Source: Pseudarthrobacter sp. SSS035
GTDB lineage: Bacteria; Actinomycetota; Actinomycetes; Actinomycetales; Micrococcaceae
Reading direction: 5' to 3'
DNA: 64,000 nucleotides
Assembly (NCBI RefSeq): GCF_023273875.1
Contig: NZ_CP096882.1
Coordinates: 2,480,001 to 2,544,000, forward strand
Position numbers and translations under genes: made by a program. Shown here in pieces: positions 8,448 through 15,776 of this stretch. Position 1 is the first letter of the stretch; each line of letters starts with the position of its first letter. The notes beneath the pieces are model-generated. The model saw only the letters and a program-made list of their open reading frames with translations, was not told the DNA's origin and made no database searches.

Positions 8448-9305
8448 GTGTTCGTGAAAAGCACCATTGCCGCCCTCGTGGCCCTCACCTCCCTGACCGG
8501 AACCGCCGCCGCGCCGGCCCAAGCAGAGGCACCAAAGCCCGCACCCGTCGTCGTCGGCCAGCCGCTCGCCCAGGCGCATGCCCACAACGACTATGAGCAC
8601 GACCGTCCCCTGTTCGACGCTCTGGAGCACGGCTTCACCAGCGTCGAAGCCGACGTCTGGCTGGTGGACGGCGAACTTCTGGTGGCCCACGACCTTGAGG
8701 ATGCCAAGCCCGGAGTAACGCTCGAGAGCCTCTACCTCGATCCCCTGGACGAGCTGGTGCGGAACCAGGGCCACAGCGTTTACCCCCACTGGGACGGCAG
8801 CCTGCAGCTCCTGATCGACATCAAGAGTGAAGGCGAGGCCACCTACGCCGCCATCGAGCGGGAACTGGCCGAGCACCGGGACATCATGAGCCGCTACAGC
8901 AACGGCACCACCAAAACCGGGCCCGTCACCGCCGTCATCAGCGGAAACCGCCCCTTGGCCACCATGCAGGCGCAGGAAAAGCGGTTCGGCTTCTATGACG
9001 GACGCTCCGCCAACCTCACCTCCGGCATGCCTGCCGAGCTGATGCCGCTGATCAGCGACAACTGGACCAAGCTCTTCACCTGGCAGGGCGTGGGCCCCAT
9101 GCCCGAGGCCGAACGCACCAAGCTCCAGGCATACGTGACTGACGCCCACGCCAAGGGCTACCGGGTCCGCTTCTGGGCCACCCCTGACCAGCCCGGCGCC
9201 GCACGCGAAGCTGTCTGGAACGAACTCTTCGACGCCGGCGTGGACCACATCAACACCGACGACCTTGAGGCGCTGGAACAGTTCCTCACAGCCCGCACGC
9301 TCTAA
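8448..9305 (+). CDS. Secreted PI-PLC/glycerophosphodiester phosphodiesterase-like protein
   Basis: Exported phosphodiesterase-like TIM-barrel protein of 285 residues. GTG start, chosen because AGGAG sits seven bases upstream and a clean signal peptide follows (hydrophobic core, cleavage near AAPAQAEA, about residue 27). Family motifs are QAHAHNDYEHD (first catalytic histidine region), SVEADVWLVDG (acidic metal ligands) and LLVAHD (second histidine). HAHNDY replaces the HRG of classical GDPDs. A second secreted phosphoesterase follows 34 bp later. Together they suggest extracellular phosphate or phospholipid scavenging, which is an inference. Confidence 0.85.
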   Translation: MFVKSTIAALVALTSLTGTAAAPAQAEAPKPAPVVVGQPLAQAHAHNDYEHDRPLFDALEHGFTSVEADVWLVDGELLVAHDLEDAKPGVTLESLYLDPLDELVRNQGHSVYPHWDGSLQLLIDIKSEGEATYAAIERELAEHRDIMSRYSNGTTKTGPVTAVISGNRPLATMQAQEKRFGFYDGRSANLTSGMPAELMPLISDNWTKLFTWQGVGPMPEAERTKLQAYVTDAHAKGYRVRFWATPDQPGAAREAVWNELFDAGVDHINTDDLEALEQFLTARTL

Positions 9306-9339
9306 AGCCGCCCCACTCAGCAGACACAGGAACACCACC

Positions 9340-10383
9340 ATGCCTTCAAAGACCGTGAAAACGACGACGGCGGCGGCGGCCGTCCTGGCGCTCGGCCTCC
9401 TTGCGGCCCAGCCCGCCATCGCAGCCAATAACACCTCTGACAGCCAGGCTTTCACCTTTGGCGTCATCGGCGACATCCCCTACGGCGACGCCGAAATCGC
9501 CAAATTCCCGTCCCGCGTCCAGGACATCAACGCCGACAGCGCACTGAAGTTCGTCACCCATGTGGGCGACATCAAGAACGGCTCCTCGGTGTGCTCAGAC
9601 GAGTACTTCGCCAACATCCGCTCCCAGTTCGACACTTTCGAGCACCCGCTGGTCTTCACCCCGGGCGACAACGAGTGGGTGGACTGCCACCGCACCAACA
9701 ACGGCGCCTACAACCCGCTGGAACGGCTGGACAGGCTGAGGGAGGTCTTCTTCGACGAGCCCGGCAAGACCCTGGGCGCAACCATGCCGGTCAAGACGCA
9801 GGAGAAGCTTGGGCTTCCGGAAAATGTCCGTTTCACCCAGAACCGCGTGGCCTTCTCGGTGGTGAACGTCCAGGGCAGCAACAACTCGCTGCTTCCATGG
9901 AGCGGCCTGGGCGAAACCACACCCACGCCCGAGCAGCTTGCTGAAGTTGAGCACCGGACGGATGCCGTCCTGGGCCAGATACGTGACACGTTCACCGACG
10001 CCGAGCGCCGCAACGACCGCGCCGTGGTGCTGATGACGCAGGCCGACATGTTTGACCCGTCACTGCTCGCCGCGGCCACTGCCAATCCGGAAACGGTCTC
10101 CGGGTTCCGGGAAATCGTTGCGGCCATCATTGAAGAGACCAACCGCTTCGACCGCCCGGTCTACCTCATCAACGGCGACAGCCACGTCTTTGCCGAGAAC
10201 CAGCCGCTGGCCGAAGGCTCACCATGGCTGGAGGTCTACGGCCAGCCCGCCGCGGATGACCTGCAGCGCATCACCGTGGACGGATCGGCCAACGCCACCA
10301 ACTACGTCAGGTTCACGGTCGTCGGCAACAGCAGCGACAGCGATGATGTCCTGAGCTGGGAGAAGGTCCCCTTCAGCCAGTAG
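9340..10383 (+). CDS. Secreted calcineurin-like metallophosphoesterase
   Basis: Exported phosphoesterase of 347 residues. Start chosen at the ATG giving MPSKTVKTTTAAAAV, because a signal peptide follows directly (cleavage near QPAIAAN). The further upstream in-frame start would lie inside the preceding gene. Metal-binding motifs run in order: IGDIPYGD, HVGDIKNG, TPGDNEWVD and NGDSH. These correspond to the D-x-H, GD, GN and H motifs of the superfamily in modified form. It lies in one transcript with the GDPD-like gene. The substrate is not evident. It ends 12 bp before palindrome copy 2. Confidence 0.85.
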   Translation: MPSKTVKTTTAAAAVLALGLLAAQPAIAANNTSDSQAFTFGVIGDIPYGDAEIAKFPSRVQDINADSALKFVTHVGDIKNGSSVCSDEYFANIRSQFDTFEHPLVFTPGDNEWVDCHRTNNGAYNPLERLDRLREVFFDEPGKTLGATMPVKTQEKLGLPENVRFTQNRVAFSVVNVQGSNNSLLPWSGLGETTPTPEQLAEVEHRTDAVLGQIRDTFTDAERRNDRAVVLMTQADMFDPSLLAAATANPETVSGFREIVAAIIEETNRFDRPVYLINGDSHVFAENQPLAEGSPWLEVYGQPAADDLQRITVDGSANATNYVRFTVVGNSSDSDDVLSWEKVPFSQ

Positions 10384-10395
10384 GCACCAAACGGA

Positions 10396-10432
10396 AGCGG
10401 ACGACGGCGGGAGCCTCCCGCCGTCGTCCGCT
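10396..10432. repeat. Dispersed palindrome, copy 2 (probable bidirectional terminator)
   Basis: Perfect 17-bp arms with a three-base centre. It lies between the convergent metallophosphoesterase and HhH genes. The left flank, GGCACCAAACGGA, is shared with copies 4, 5 and 6, so the repeat unit is longer than the palindrome. Confidence 0.85.
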
Positions 10433-10555
10433 GTGGGCCGTGGGTTCCCGGCGCGTCCGGAGCCATCCGGTAATCCTGAGGGCGAGCATACGCCCCGATG
10501 CGCGGGGACAGCCGGCATGGCCGCAATACAACTGGCCAGCACGCAGGGCGAGTGG

Positions 10556-10768
10556 TCAGTCCGCGAACCCTAGCCCTTGGGCCTGGAGCGCGGCTTCCAG
10601 GATCCGGACAGCTTTGGGGCCCACACCGTGCAGGGCGAGCAATTGGCTGCGGCTGCATGCAGCAACTTGGGCCAAAGAGCCAATGCCTGCCTCGATCAGT
10701 GCGCTGGTCGCCGGGTGTCCGATCGGCGGAAGGTCGCCGATCTGCGCAGGAGTATCACGGGTGCTCAT
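10556..10768 (-). CDS. Small helix-hairpin-helix protein
   Basis: A 70-residue protein. The region IGHPATSALIEAGIGSLAQVAACSRSQLLALHGVGPKAVRILEAAL, roughly residues 16-62, has the alternating helices and GVGPKA turn of tandem HhH or RNA-polymerase-alpha-CTD-like domains. Such small proteins may bind nucleic acid; no role is known. No strong ribosome binding site is seen. The gene stands alone between convergent and divergent neighbours. Confidence 0.7.
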   Translation of the reverse strand: MSTRDTPAQIGDLPPIGHPATSALIEAGIGSLAQVAACSRSQLLALHGVGPKAVRILEAALQAQGLGFAD

Positions 10769-10887
10769 GCTGGCAATGGTATCGAAATCACGCCGCCTCC
10801 CGCGAAGCCCCGCACGCTCAACTCCGGAGCTGCCGGCGGCGTCTGAATCCCGCGAACCCCTTGACGGTGTGATCTGCGTCGCGTAGG

Positions 10888-10914
10888 TTGTTCAACAAGA
10901 GGATTGTTCAACAA
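10888..10914. promoter_or_regulatory. Tandem TTGTTCAACAA operator sites
   Basis: Two identical copies of TTGTTCAACAA (10888-10898 and 10904-10914), each an odd-centred palindrome, start 16 bp apart, about one and a half helical turns. They lie 165-190 bp upstream of the MHS transporter gene. The form resembles sites of GntR-family (FadR/FCD) regulators, but no such gene is adjacent. The 309-bp gap 10769-11077 holds no other feature I recognise. Confidence 0.5.
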
Positions 10915-11077
10915 TCCAACGATCGCCGCAATTCCGACTTCCGCAGCCACCCTGACGGCAAGCCGCCCAGCCGCCCAAATGTCCCACCCTGCAACGCCGC
11001 AGGCGAGGACAGAAGCGGGCACCAGCACCATTCATCCCGTACTCGGATGACATCGACTCTCTTCATGGAGGATTAAC

Positions 11078-12442
11078 ATGGCCACTCCCCAAGCACTGGC
11101 CCCCGTTGACGCAAAGCCCCCGGTGGCGCGCAAGGACATGTACAAGGCATTCGCGGCCAGCCTGACCGGAACCGCGCTGGAGTTCTACGACTTCGCCGTC
11201 TACTCCGCCGCGGCTGCGATCGTCTTCCCGCTCATCTTCTTCCCGGCCTCGGACCCGGTCACGGGTACCCTGCTGGCCTTCTCCACCTACGCCGTCGGCT
11301 ACATTTCCCGTCCCGTTGGCGGCATCATCTTCGGACGGCTCGGGGACGAGATCGGCCGCAAGAAGATCCTGGTCATCACGCTGATGCTTATCGGCGTGGC
11401 CACCTTCCTCATCGGCCTGCTGCCCACCTATGACAACATCGGTGTCATCGCCCCCGCCATCCTCGTGTTCCTCCGGTTCGCCCAGGGCGTTGGCGTCGGC
11501 GGCGAATGGGGCGGCGCGGTCCTGCTCTCCAGCGAATTCGGCGACCCGAACAAGCGCGGATTCTGGGCCTCTGCCGCACAGATCGGCCCGCCCGCCGGCA
11601 ACCTCATGGCCAACGGTGCACTCGCCGTCCTCACCCTGACCCTGTCCGAAGAAGACTTCCTGAGCTTCGGCTGGCGCATCGCCTTCCTGATCTCCGCGCT
11701 GCTGGTGGCCTTCGGCCTCTGGATCCGGCTCAAGCTCGAAGACACCCCCATCTTCAAGGCCATGGAAGCCCGGGGCGACAAGCCCAAGGCCCCCATCCGC
11801 GAGGTGCTTGCCACCCAGCGCCGGCCCCTCATCGCCGCTATGCTCAGCCGCATCGGCCCGGACGTGCTCTACGCCATGTGCACCGTCTTCACGCTCACCT
11901 ACGGCATCCAGGAGCTTGGCTTCGACCGCGGCCAGGTGCTCGTCGCCGTCCTGATCGGGTCAGCCCTCCAGATCTTCACCATGCCGCTCGCCGGAGCCAT
12001 CTCCGACCGCATCAACCGCCGTCTGGTCTACGGAATCGCCGCGGTTGGCGCCGCCGTCTGGGCCTACCTGTTCTTCATCGTCCTCGAAGGCCGGTCCCCG
12101 GTCATGCTGGTCGTGGGCATCGTGCTGGGCCTGCTCTGCCACTCGTTTATGTACGGACCCCAGGCAGCGTTCGTCGTCGAGCAGTTCTCGCCGCGGCTCC
12201 GCTCCACCGGCAGCTCACTGGCCTACACGTTCGCCGGAATCATCGGCGGCGCCATCGCACCGTTTATGTTCACCCTCCTGCTGAGCGCGTATGACAGCTG
12301 GGTCCCGGTGGCCGTCTACCTCAGCGTCGCCTGCCTTCTGACCCTGGTGGGCCTGGCCCTGGGCCGCGACTCCAACGTTGCCGAGGATGAGGAATACCTG
12401 CAGACCGGGCAGGCAGCGGCTGAACTTGTGGAGTCCAAGTGA
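11078..12442 (+). CDS. MFS transporter, metabolite:proton symporter (MHS) type
   Basis: Twelve-helix membrane transporter of 454 residues. The MHS-type loop motif GGIIFGRLGDEIGRKK lies between helices 2 and 3, followed by RFAQGVGVGGEWGGAVLL near helix 4. These are typical of KgtP/ShiA/ProP-like importers of small organic acids or betaines. GGAGG precedes the ATG. The stop overlaps the GTG start of a DUF1445 enzyme (GTGA), so the two are translationally coupled. The substrate is therefore probably the organic acid that enzyme uses. Confidence 0.92.
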   Translation: MATPQALAPVDAKPPVARKDMYKAFAASLTGTALEFYDFAVYSAAAAIVFPLIFFPASDPVTGTLLAFSTYAVGYISRPVGGIIFGRLGDEIGRKKILVITLMLIGVATFLIGLLPTYDNIGVIAPAILVFLRFAQGVGVGGEWGGAVLLSSEFGDPNKRGFWASAAQIGPPAGNLMANGALAVLTLTLSEEDFLSFGWRIAFLISALLVAFGLWIRLKLEDTPIFKAMEARGDKPKAPIREVLATQRRPLIAAMLSRIGPDVLYAMCTVFTLTYGIQELGFDRGQVLVAVLIGSALQIFTMPLAGAISDRINRRLVYGIAAVGAAVWAYLFFIVLEGRSPVMLVVGIVLGLLCHSFMYGPQAAFVVEQFSPRLRSTGSSLAYTFAGIIGGAIAPFMFTLLLSAYDSWVPVAVYLSVACLLTLVGLALGRDSNVAEDEEYLQTGQAAAELVESK

Positions 12443-13242
12443 GCCAGCCACATGCCCTCCTGGCCCCCGCCGACGCACGCCTGAATTTCCGCAACGGCCT
12501 GGTCACCCCCACCTCCGGCTGGAGCGACGGCTACACCCAGGCGAACCTGATAGCGGTGACGGCCGACTACGCCGATGAATTCATCGAATTCTGCCGGCTG
12601 AACCCCAAAGCCTGCCCCGTCATCGACATCATTCCGGCCGGACAGTATGAAAGCGCCCTGGCGCCCGGCTCCGATATCCGCACCGACATCCCCGCCTACC
12701 GCGTGTGGGTGGACGGCGAACTGGCCGAGGAGGTCACCGACGTCGCGTCTGTCTGGCGCGACGACATGGTGGGCGTCCTCATCGGCTGCAGCTTCACCTT
12801 CGAAGCGGCGCTCGCCAGTGCGGGGATCCCGCTGCGGCATACCGAAACCGGCCGCAACGTGCCCATGTACCGCACGAACGTCGAGTGCACCCCTGCCGGA
12901 CGGATCCACGGCCCCATGGTGGTCTCCATGCGTCCGATGCTGCCCGAGCTGGTGGAAACGGCCATCCGGGTGACGTCCGAAGTGCCGAAGGTCCACGGCA
13001 GCCCGGTCCACGTCGGGTCACCGGAGGATCTGGGCATTGCCGACATCAACCGCCCCGACTTCGGGGATGCGGTGGAGATCCGGCCAGGGGAGGTGCCGGT
13101 TTTCTGGGCCTGCGGCGTGACACCGCAGAGCGCAGTGATGGCATCCAGGCCCTCCTTCGCCATCAGCCACGCTCCCGGGCACATGTTCATTACTGATGTT
13201 CCGGAAAGCACCTACCGGGAACCGGCGGGAGAGCCATCGTGA
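12439..13242 (+). CDS. DUF1445 putative hydro-lyase (D-glutamate cyclase family)
   Basis: A 267-residue cytoplasmic enzyme of the DUF1445 family. Recognisable stretches are NFRNGLVTPTSGWSDGYTQANL, VIDIIPAG, DMVGVLIGCSFTFEAAL, RNVPMYRTN, GPMVVSMRP and ISHAPGHMFITD. Mitochondrial relatives act as D-glutamate cyclase; bacterial members are annotated as hydro-lyases without proof. It starts at a GTG overlapping the transporter stop by four bases and ends in a four-base overlap with the next small gene. The coupled transporter suggests uptake and turnover of a D-glutamate/5-oxoproline-like acid, which is an inference. Confidence 0.85.
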   Translation: MSQPHALLAPADARLNFRNGLVTPTSGWSDGYTQANLIAVTADYADEFIEFCRLNPKACPVIDIIPAGQYESALAPGSDIRTDIPAYRVWVDGELAEEVTDVASVWRDDMVGVLIGCSFTFEAALASAGIPLRHTETGRNVPMYRTNVECTPAGRIHGPMVVSMRPMLPELVETAIRVTSEVPKVHGSPVHVGSPEDLGIADINRPDFGDAVEIRPGEVPVFWACGVTPQSAVMASRPSFAISHAPGHMFITDVPESTYREPAGEPS

Positions 13243-13502
13243 AGCGGAGACTTCCCGTGGCCGAGAAACGGGCCCGCCGCGTCATCAACCTGTCGGTGCC
13301 ACGCCAGCAGGCCACCGGCACACACTGCGAGCTGACCGGCGTCTGGCGGAGCCCCACGGGAGCGAGCATTCAGCTCTACGAGGGCCAGCTCATTCCGAGC
13401 GATTCCGGCCGGGCCTGCGTCTGGACCTACACGGGCCCCCTGGCAAGCAAGGCCGGTACGCGCACGGCCAGGCTGGCCACTGCCGAGCAGCACGGACAGT
13501 AA
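13239..13502 (+). CDS. Small basic hypothetical protein
   Basis: An 87-residue protein with an arginine-rich N-terminus (about residues 1-15) and a short beta-rich remainder. It begins at a GTG overlapping the DUF1445 stop (GTGA), so it belongs to the same translational unit. I recognise no family. The coupling and reasonable codon use support it as real. Palindrome copy 3 follows 15 bp after the stop. Confidence 0.55.
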   Translation: MKRRLPVAEKRARRVINLSVPRQQATGTHCELTGVWRSPTGASIQLYEGQLIPSDSGRACVWTYTGPLASKAGTRTARLATAEQHGQ

Positions 13503-13517
13503 ACGCAGCAACCTGAA

Positions 13518-13553
13518 GCGGACGACGGCGGGACCTCCCGTCGTCGTCCGCTT
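13518..13553. repeat. Dispersed palindrome, copy 3 (probable terminator)
   Basis: Same 17-bp arms. One C-to-T change in the right arm is still pairable as G-U in the plus-strand transcript. It lies between the DUF1445 operon end and the TetR remnant. Confidence 0.8.
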
Positions 13554-13569
13554 GCGTTTAATCCGCGTG

Positions 13570-13856
13570 CTACGGCAGGCGCAGCACCCCGGCGGCCGCC
13601 ACCAGATAGGGGACGGGGATCCGGATCCGTCCCCGCGGCCCACCGCATCCAGGCCTTGAACGTAGTGCCCACGAACTCGGCGTACAGATTCCCCGCCACA
13701 TCATCGTCGACGCCTGCCGAAACCAGGTACGCCCGTGCGCGCTCGCGCTGCGGCGCCAGGGACTCGTAACTCCGGCTGGCCAGCTCGGGATGCTCGGAAA
13801 ATCAGCCGCAGCCGCCCCCGTGTGAACCGGGTCTCGCCCAGGGTCAGGGTGTAGGT
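13570..13856 (-). pseudogene. TetR-family regulator remnant (3' half, two frameshifts)
   Basis: On the minus strand three frames join into one plausible TetR C-terminal domain: TLTLGETRFT, then HPELASRSYESLAPQRERAR and NLYAEFVGTTFKAWMRW, then VPYLVAAAGVLRLP and a stop at 13570. Frame changes lie near 13791-13799 (an extra C) and 13613-13621. The part encoding the DNA-binding domain is absent, cut off exactly where the GH16 gene ends. The family call rests on overall character and the tail sequence, so it is moderate. Confidence 0.5.
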
Positions 13857-15077
13857 CTAGGCCGTTCCAGCCGCCGCATACACGCGAACCCAATCCACTC
13901 GCATCTCGCCAGCGCCATTGGCAGTGCTGTCTGGGAACCAGTCCAGTTGTAGCGTCTGGTGCATCGAACCGGGAGGCTGGTGCGCGGAGTTGTTGTCCTC
14001 AAACCACTTCACCCCATCGACGTAGCCGACGATCCCATTCGGAGACCAGTCAACCGCGTAATTGTGGAACTGAGTAACGTCCAGAGCCCTCGACGCCGAC
14101 GTCTGCGAGTTCGAACATCCATAGTGGTGGAAGAACGTGATGAGGTTCCAGTCACCAGTCGTCTCCGCGTAGTCAACTTCGCCGTCACAGGGCCAATTCT
14201 CACTATCCGGCCACAGGATGGACACCATATGGTACTCATTATCACCGGCCCCGGCCGCACGGACTTCCCACCGCCCGTACTTCTGGTTTGCGAACTTCGC
14301 GCCCATTCCAGCGGTCGTGCCGTCCGGAGTTCCAGTCATGACCATTTTGGAACCGTCTACCGTGACCTGCTGGGGACTCCGAATGCCATTCCCCGCGTGC
14401 CCGGTGCTGTTGTAAACAATCCACTTCGCGGCATCCGGCGCACCTGTGTAATTGAACTCGTCGCCAGTTACAGGCGTGCCCCAACCATGGACTACGGCCG
14501 CCTCGGTAGGTGTTACCGTGTCAGGCGCGGTCGTCACGACCAGTCTTGGACGCAGGGCGGAAGAAGATTCCTTCGACTTGAATCCGATCCACTTCTGCGC
14601 GTTGCTTTCCAGCTTGAAGTTCTGCTCGCCACCCTTTGCGCTAACGCCCTTAGTAACATCCCATTCAACCCACGAGCCGGTAGCGAACCCGCCAGCCTTC
14701 CCCAGCCACGTCCCGCGTACTGGTGCGTTATTCCAGGCAACTCCCCTCTCGGTCCAGCCGCCAGAGGTAGTGAAAACATCCACGAACTCAGTGGAAGTTG
14801 TGGATGCCTCCGAATATGCCCGCAGTTTAGCCGAAACAACATGTTCGCCAGCGGGAACTGGAACATTGAACCGTAGGAGTGTGTTCCGCCAGATGTTCGC
14901 ACGGCCATCTGTGGACAAACGGACGCTAGCCCCAAAGTTGGTAGTCGCCTTGTCCGCCTGTACGTATGTGTCTATGGTCGGCGAGATCGTCGTTGCGGCG
15001 CTTGCCGTTGTCGGAGTAATGATTGCGAACCCAACCAGAATGGATGATGCAACCGCTACGCATTTACGCCAGAACAT
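13857..15077 (-). CDS. Secreted GH16 endo-glucanase with N-terminal DNRLRE domain
   Basis: Exported beta-glucanase-type hydrolase (laminarinase or lichenase class) of 406 residues. The signal peptide covers about residues 1-28 (core ASSILVGFAII, cleavage after TASA). A DNRLRE/CBM-like beta-sandwich spans about 32-182. GH16 occupies about 195-402, with the catalytic motif EVDYAE (Glu300, Asp302, Glu305) and a preceding WP. It is lower in GC than all neighbours, and sits between two decayed gene ends, so it was probably acquired. The exact polysaccharide cannot be told; beta-1,3- or mixed-linkage glucan is likely. Confidence 0.88.
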   Translation of the reverse strand: MFWRKCVAVASSILVGFAIITPTTASAATTISPTIDTYVQADKATTNFGASVRLSTDGRANIWRNTLLRFNVPVPAGEHVVSAKLRAYSEASTTSTEFVDVFTTSGGWTERGVAWNNAPVRGTWLGKAGGFATGSWVEWDVTKGVSAKGGEQNFKLESNAQKWIGFKSKESSSALRPRLVVTTAPDTVTPTEAAVVHGWGTPVTGDEFNYTGAPDAAKWIVYNSTGHAGNGIRSPQQVTVDGSKMVMTGTPDGTTAGMGAKFANQKYGRWEVRAAGAGDNEYHMVSILWPDSENWPCDGEVDYAETTGDWNLITFFHHYGCSNSQTSASRALDVTQFHNYAVDWSPNGIVGYVDGVKWFEDNNSAHQPPGSMHQTLQLDWFPDSTANGAGEMRVDWVRVYAAAGTA

Positions 15078-15444
15078 CAGCCCGCCCCCTATTAAGCCTA
15101 AAAATCTTGTTGGACCCGTTGTCCCATGCGATTGTTACATCGCCGCCATTAGGAACAATCGGGAAGTTCGTGCCGGTCCATCCATGTCTCCGGGCTGCGG
15201 CCCAGCCGGTAGATGTGCCACGCGCTGCCGGACTTCCACATGTTGGCCCACCAGGACCCGTCGTTCCACGACAGCTTGCCCTGCGACTTGTCCGACCTCG
15301 GCGGAGTGGCAACGCCTGAATGACTGACGCTCTGATAGCCGTAATTGCCGGCGGCCCAAGCACGGCTGGAATTACCGAGCAGACTTGTAGCGATGCTTGT
15401 GGCGAGGACGAGGGCTTTACTAAGTCAGCGGACGTAGTTTTCAT
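15078..15444 (-). pseudogene. Decayed secreted carbohydrate-active-type gene fragment
   Basis: The minus strand encodes MKTTSADLVK, shifts frame near 15415-15421, and continues as a signal peptide (ALVLATSIATSLL) followed by SQGKLSWNDGSWWANMWK and AWHIYRLGRSPETWMD. A second shift near 15175-15180 leads into GTNFPIVPNGG and VTIAWDNGSNKIFRLN. The W-rich WNDGSWWA and HIYRL pattern resembles the start of bacterial secreted beta-propeller or sialidase-like proteins. The first shift falls in an A-run and could be an assembly error, but the second makes a pseudogene more likely. It lies just upstream of the GH16 gene in the same low-GC island. Confidence 0.5.
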
Positions 15445-15450
15445 ATTCAT

Positions 15451-15625
15451 CGCTGTTTCTACTGGGGATTAAAGTATCCGATTGGGTTAAGCAAGCGTCG
15501 ACCCAGAAACAACGACGGCTAAATGTAAATGCCAGATATGCCAAAGCGTAGACCAGAAGCGAAAGAATGCGCAACCAATCCCCTATACCTATGTCCAAGG
15601 AATGTGCGAAAACCCCTATGCCTAA
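15451..15625. other. Low-GC non-coding stretch at the island edge
   Basis: About 175 bp, clearly AT-richer than the surroundings, with stops in all frames. I see no gene, tRNA, terminal inverted repeat or integrase remnant. It may contain the promoter of the GH16 region. Confidence 0.4.
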
Positions 15626-15721
15626 TTAGTGAACGGCGCCACCCAGAGATTCGCCGCCGACGTCGCCACCAAGGTCAACGGCGCCATCCTCGCGTCCGAC
15701 GGCGGCTGGGCGGCGCTGTAG
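15626..15721 (+). pseudogene. Short-chain dehydrogenase C-terminal remnant
   Basis: An open frame of about 31 codons ending in KVNGAILASDGGWAAL and a stop at 15719-15721. The VNGA and DGGW pattern is the usual SDR C-terminus. The body of the gene is missing, being replaced on the left by the low-GC island. A 29-bp part recurs at 6980-7008. With the TetR remnant on the opposite side, it looks like the far end of a former divergent TetR/SDR pair. Confidence 0.5.
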
Positions 15722-15740
15722 GGGAGTGGCACCCAACGCC

Positions 15741-15776
15741 AGCGGACGATGGCGGGAAGTCCCGCCGTCGTTCGCT
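15741..15776. repeat. Dispersed palindrome, copy 4 (probable bidirectional terminator)
   Basis: Arms differ from the consensus at two positions (C-to-T in the left arm, C-to-T in the right), both pairable as G-U in plus-strand RNA. It directly abuts the stop codon of the minus-strand nuclease gene at 15777. Confidence 0.8.

Noticed and set aside
13427..13893. Two overlapping minus-strand small open frames taken as separate genes
   Set aside because: Together they read as one frameshifted TetR-like remnant; neither alone makes a sensible protein.
13857..15721. Intact mobile element around the GH16 island
   Set aside because: No transposase, integrase, terminal inverted repeats or target-site duplication could be seen; only composition and flanking remnants suggest transfer.
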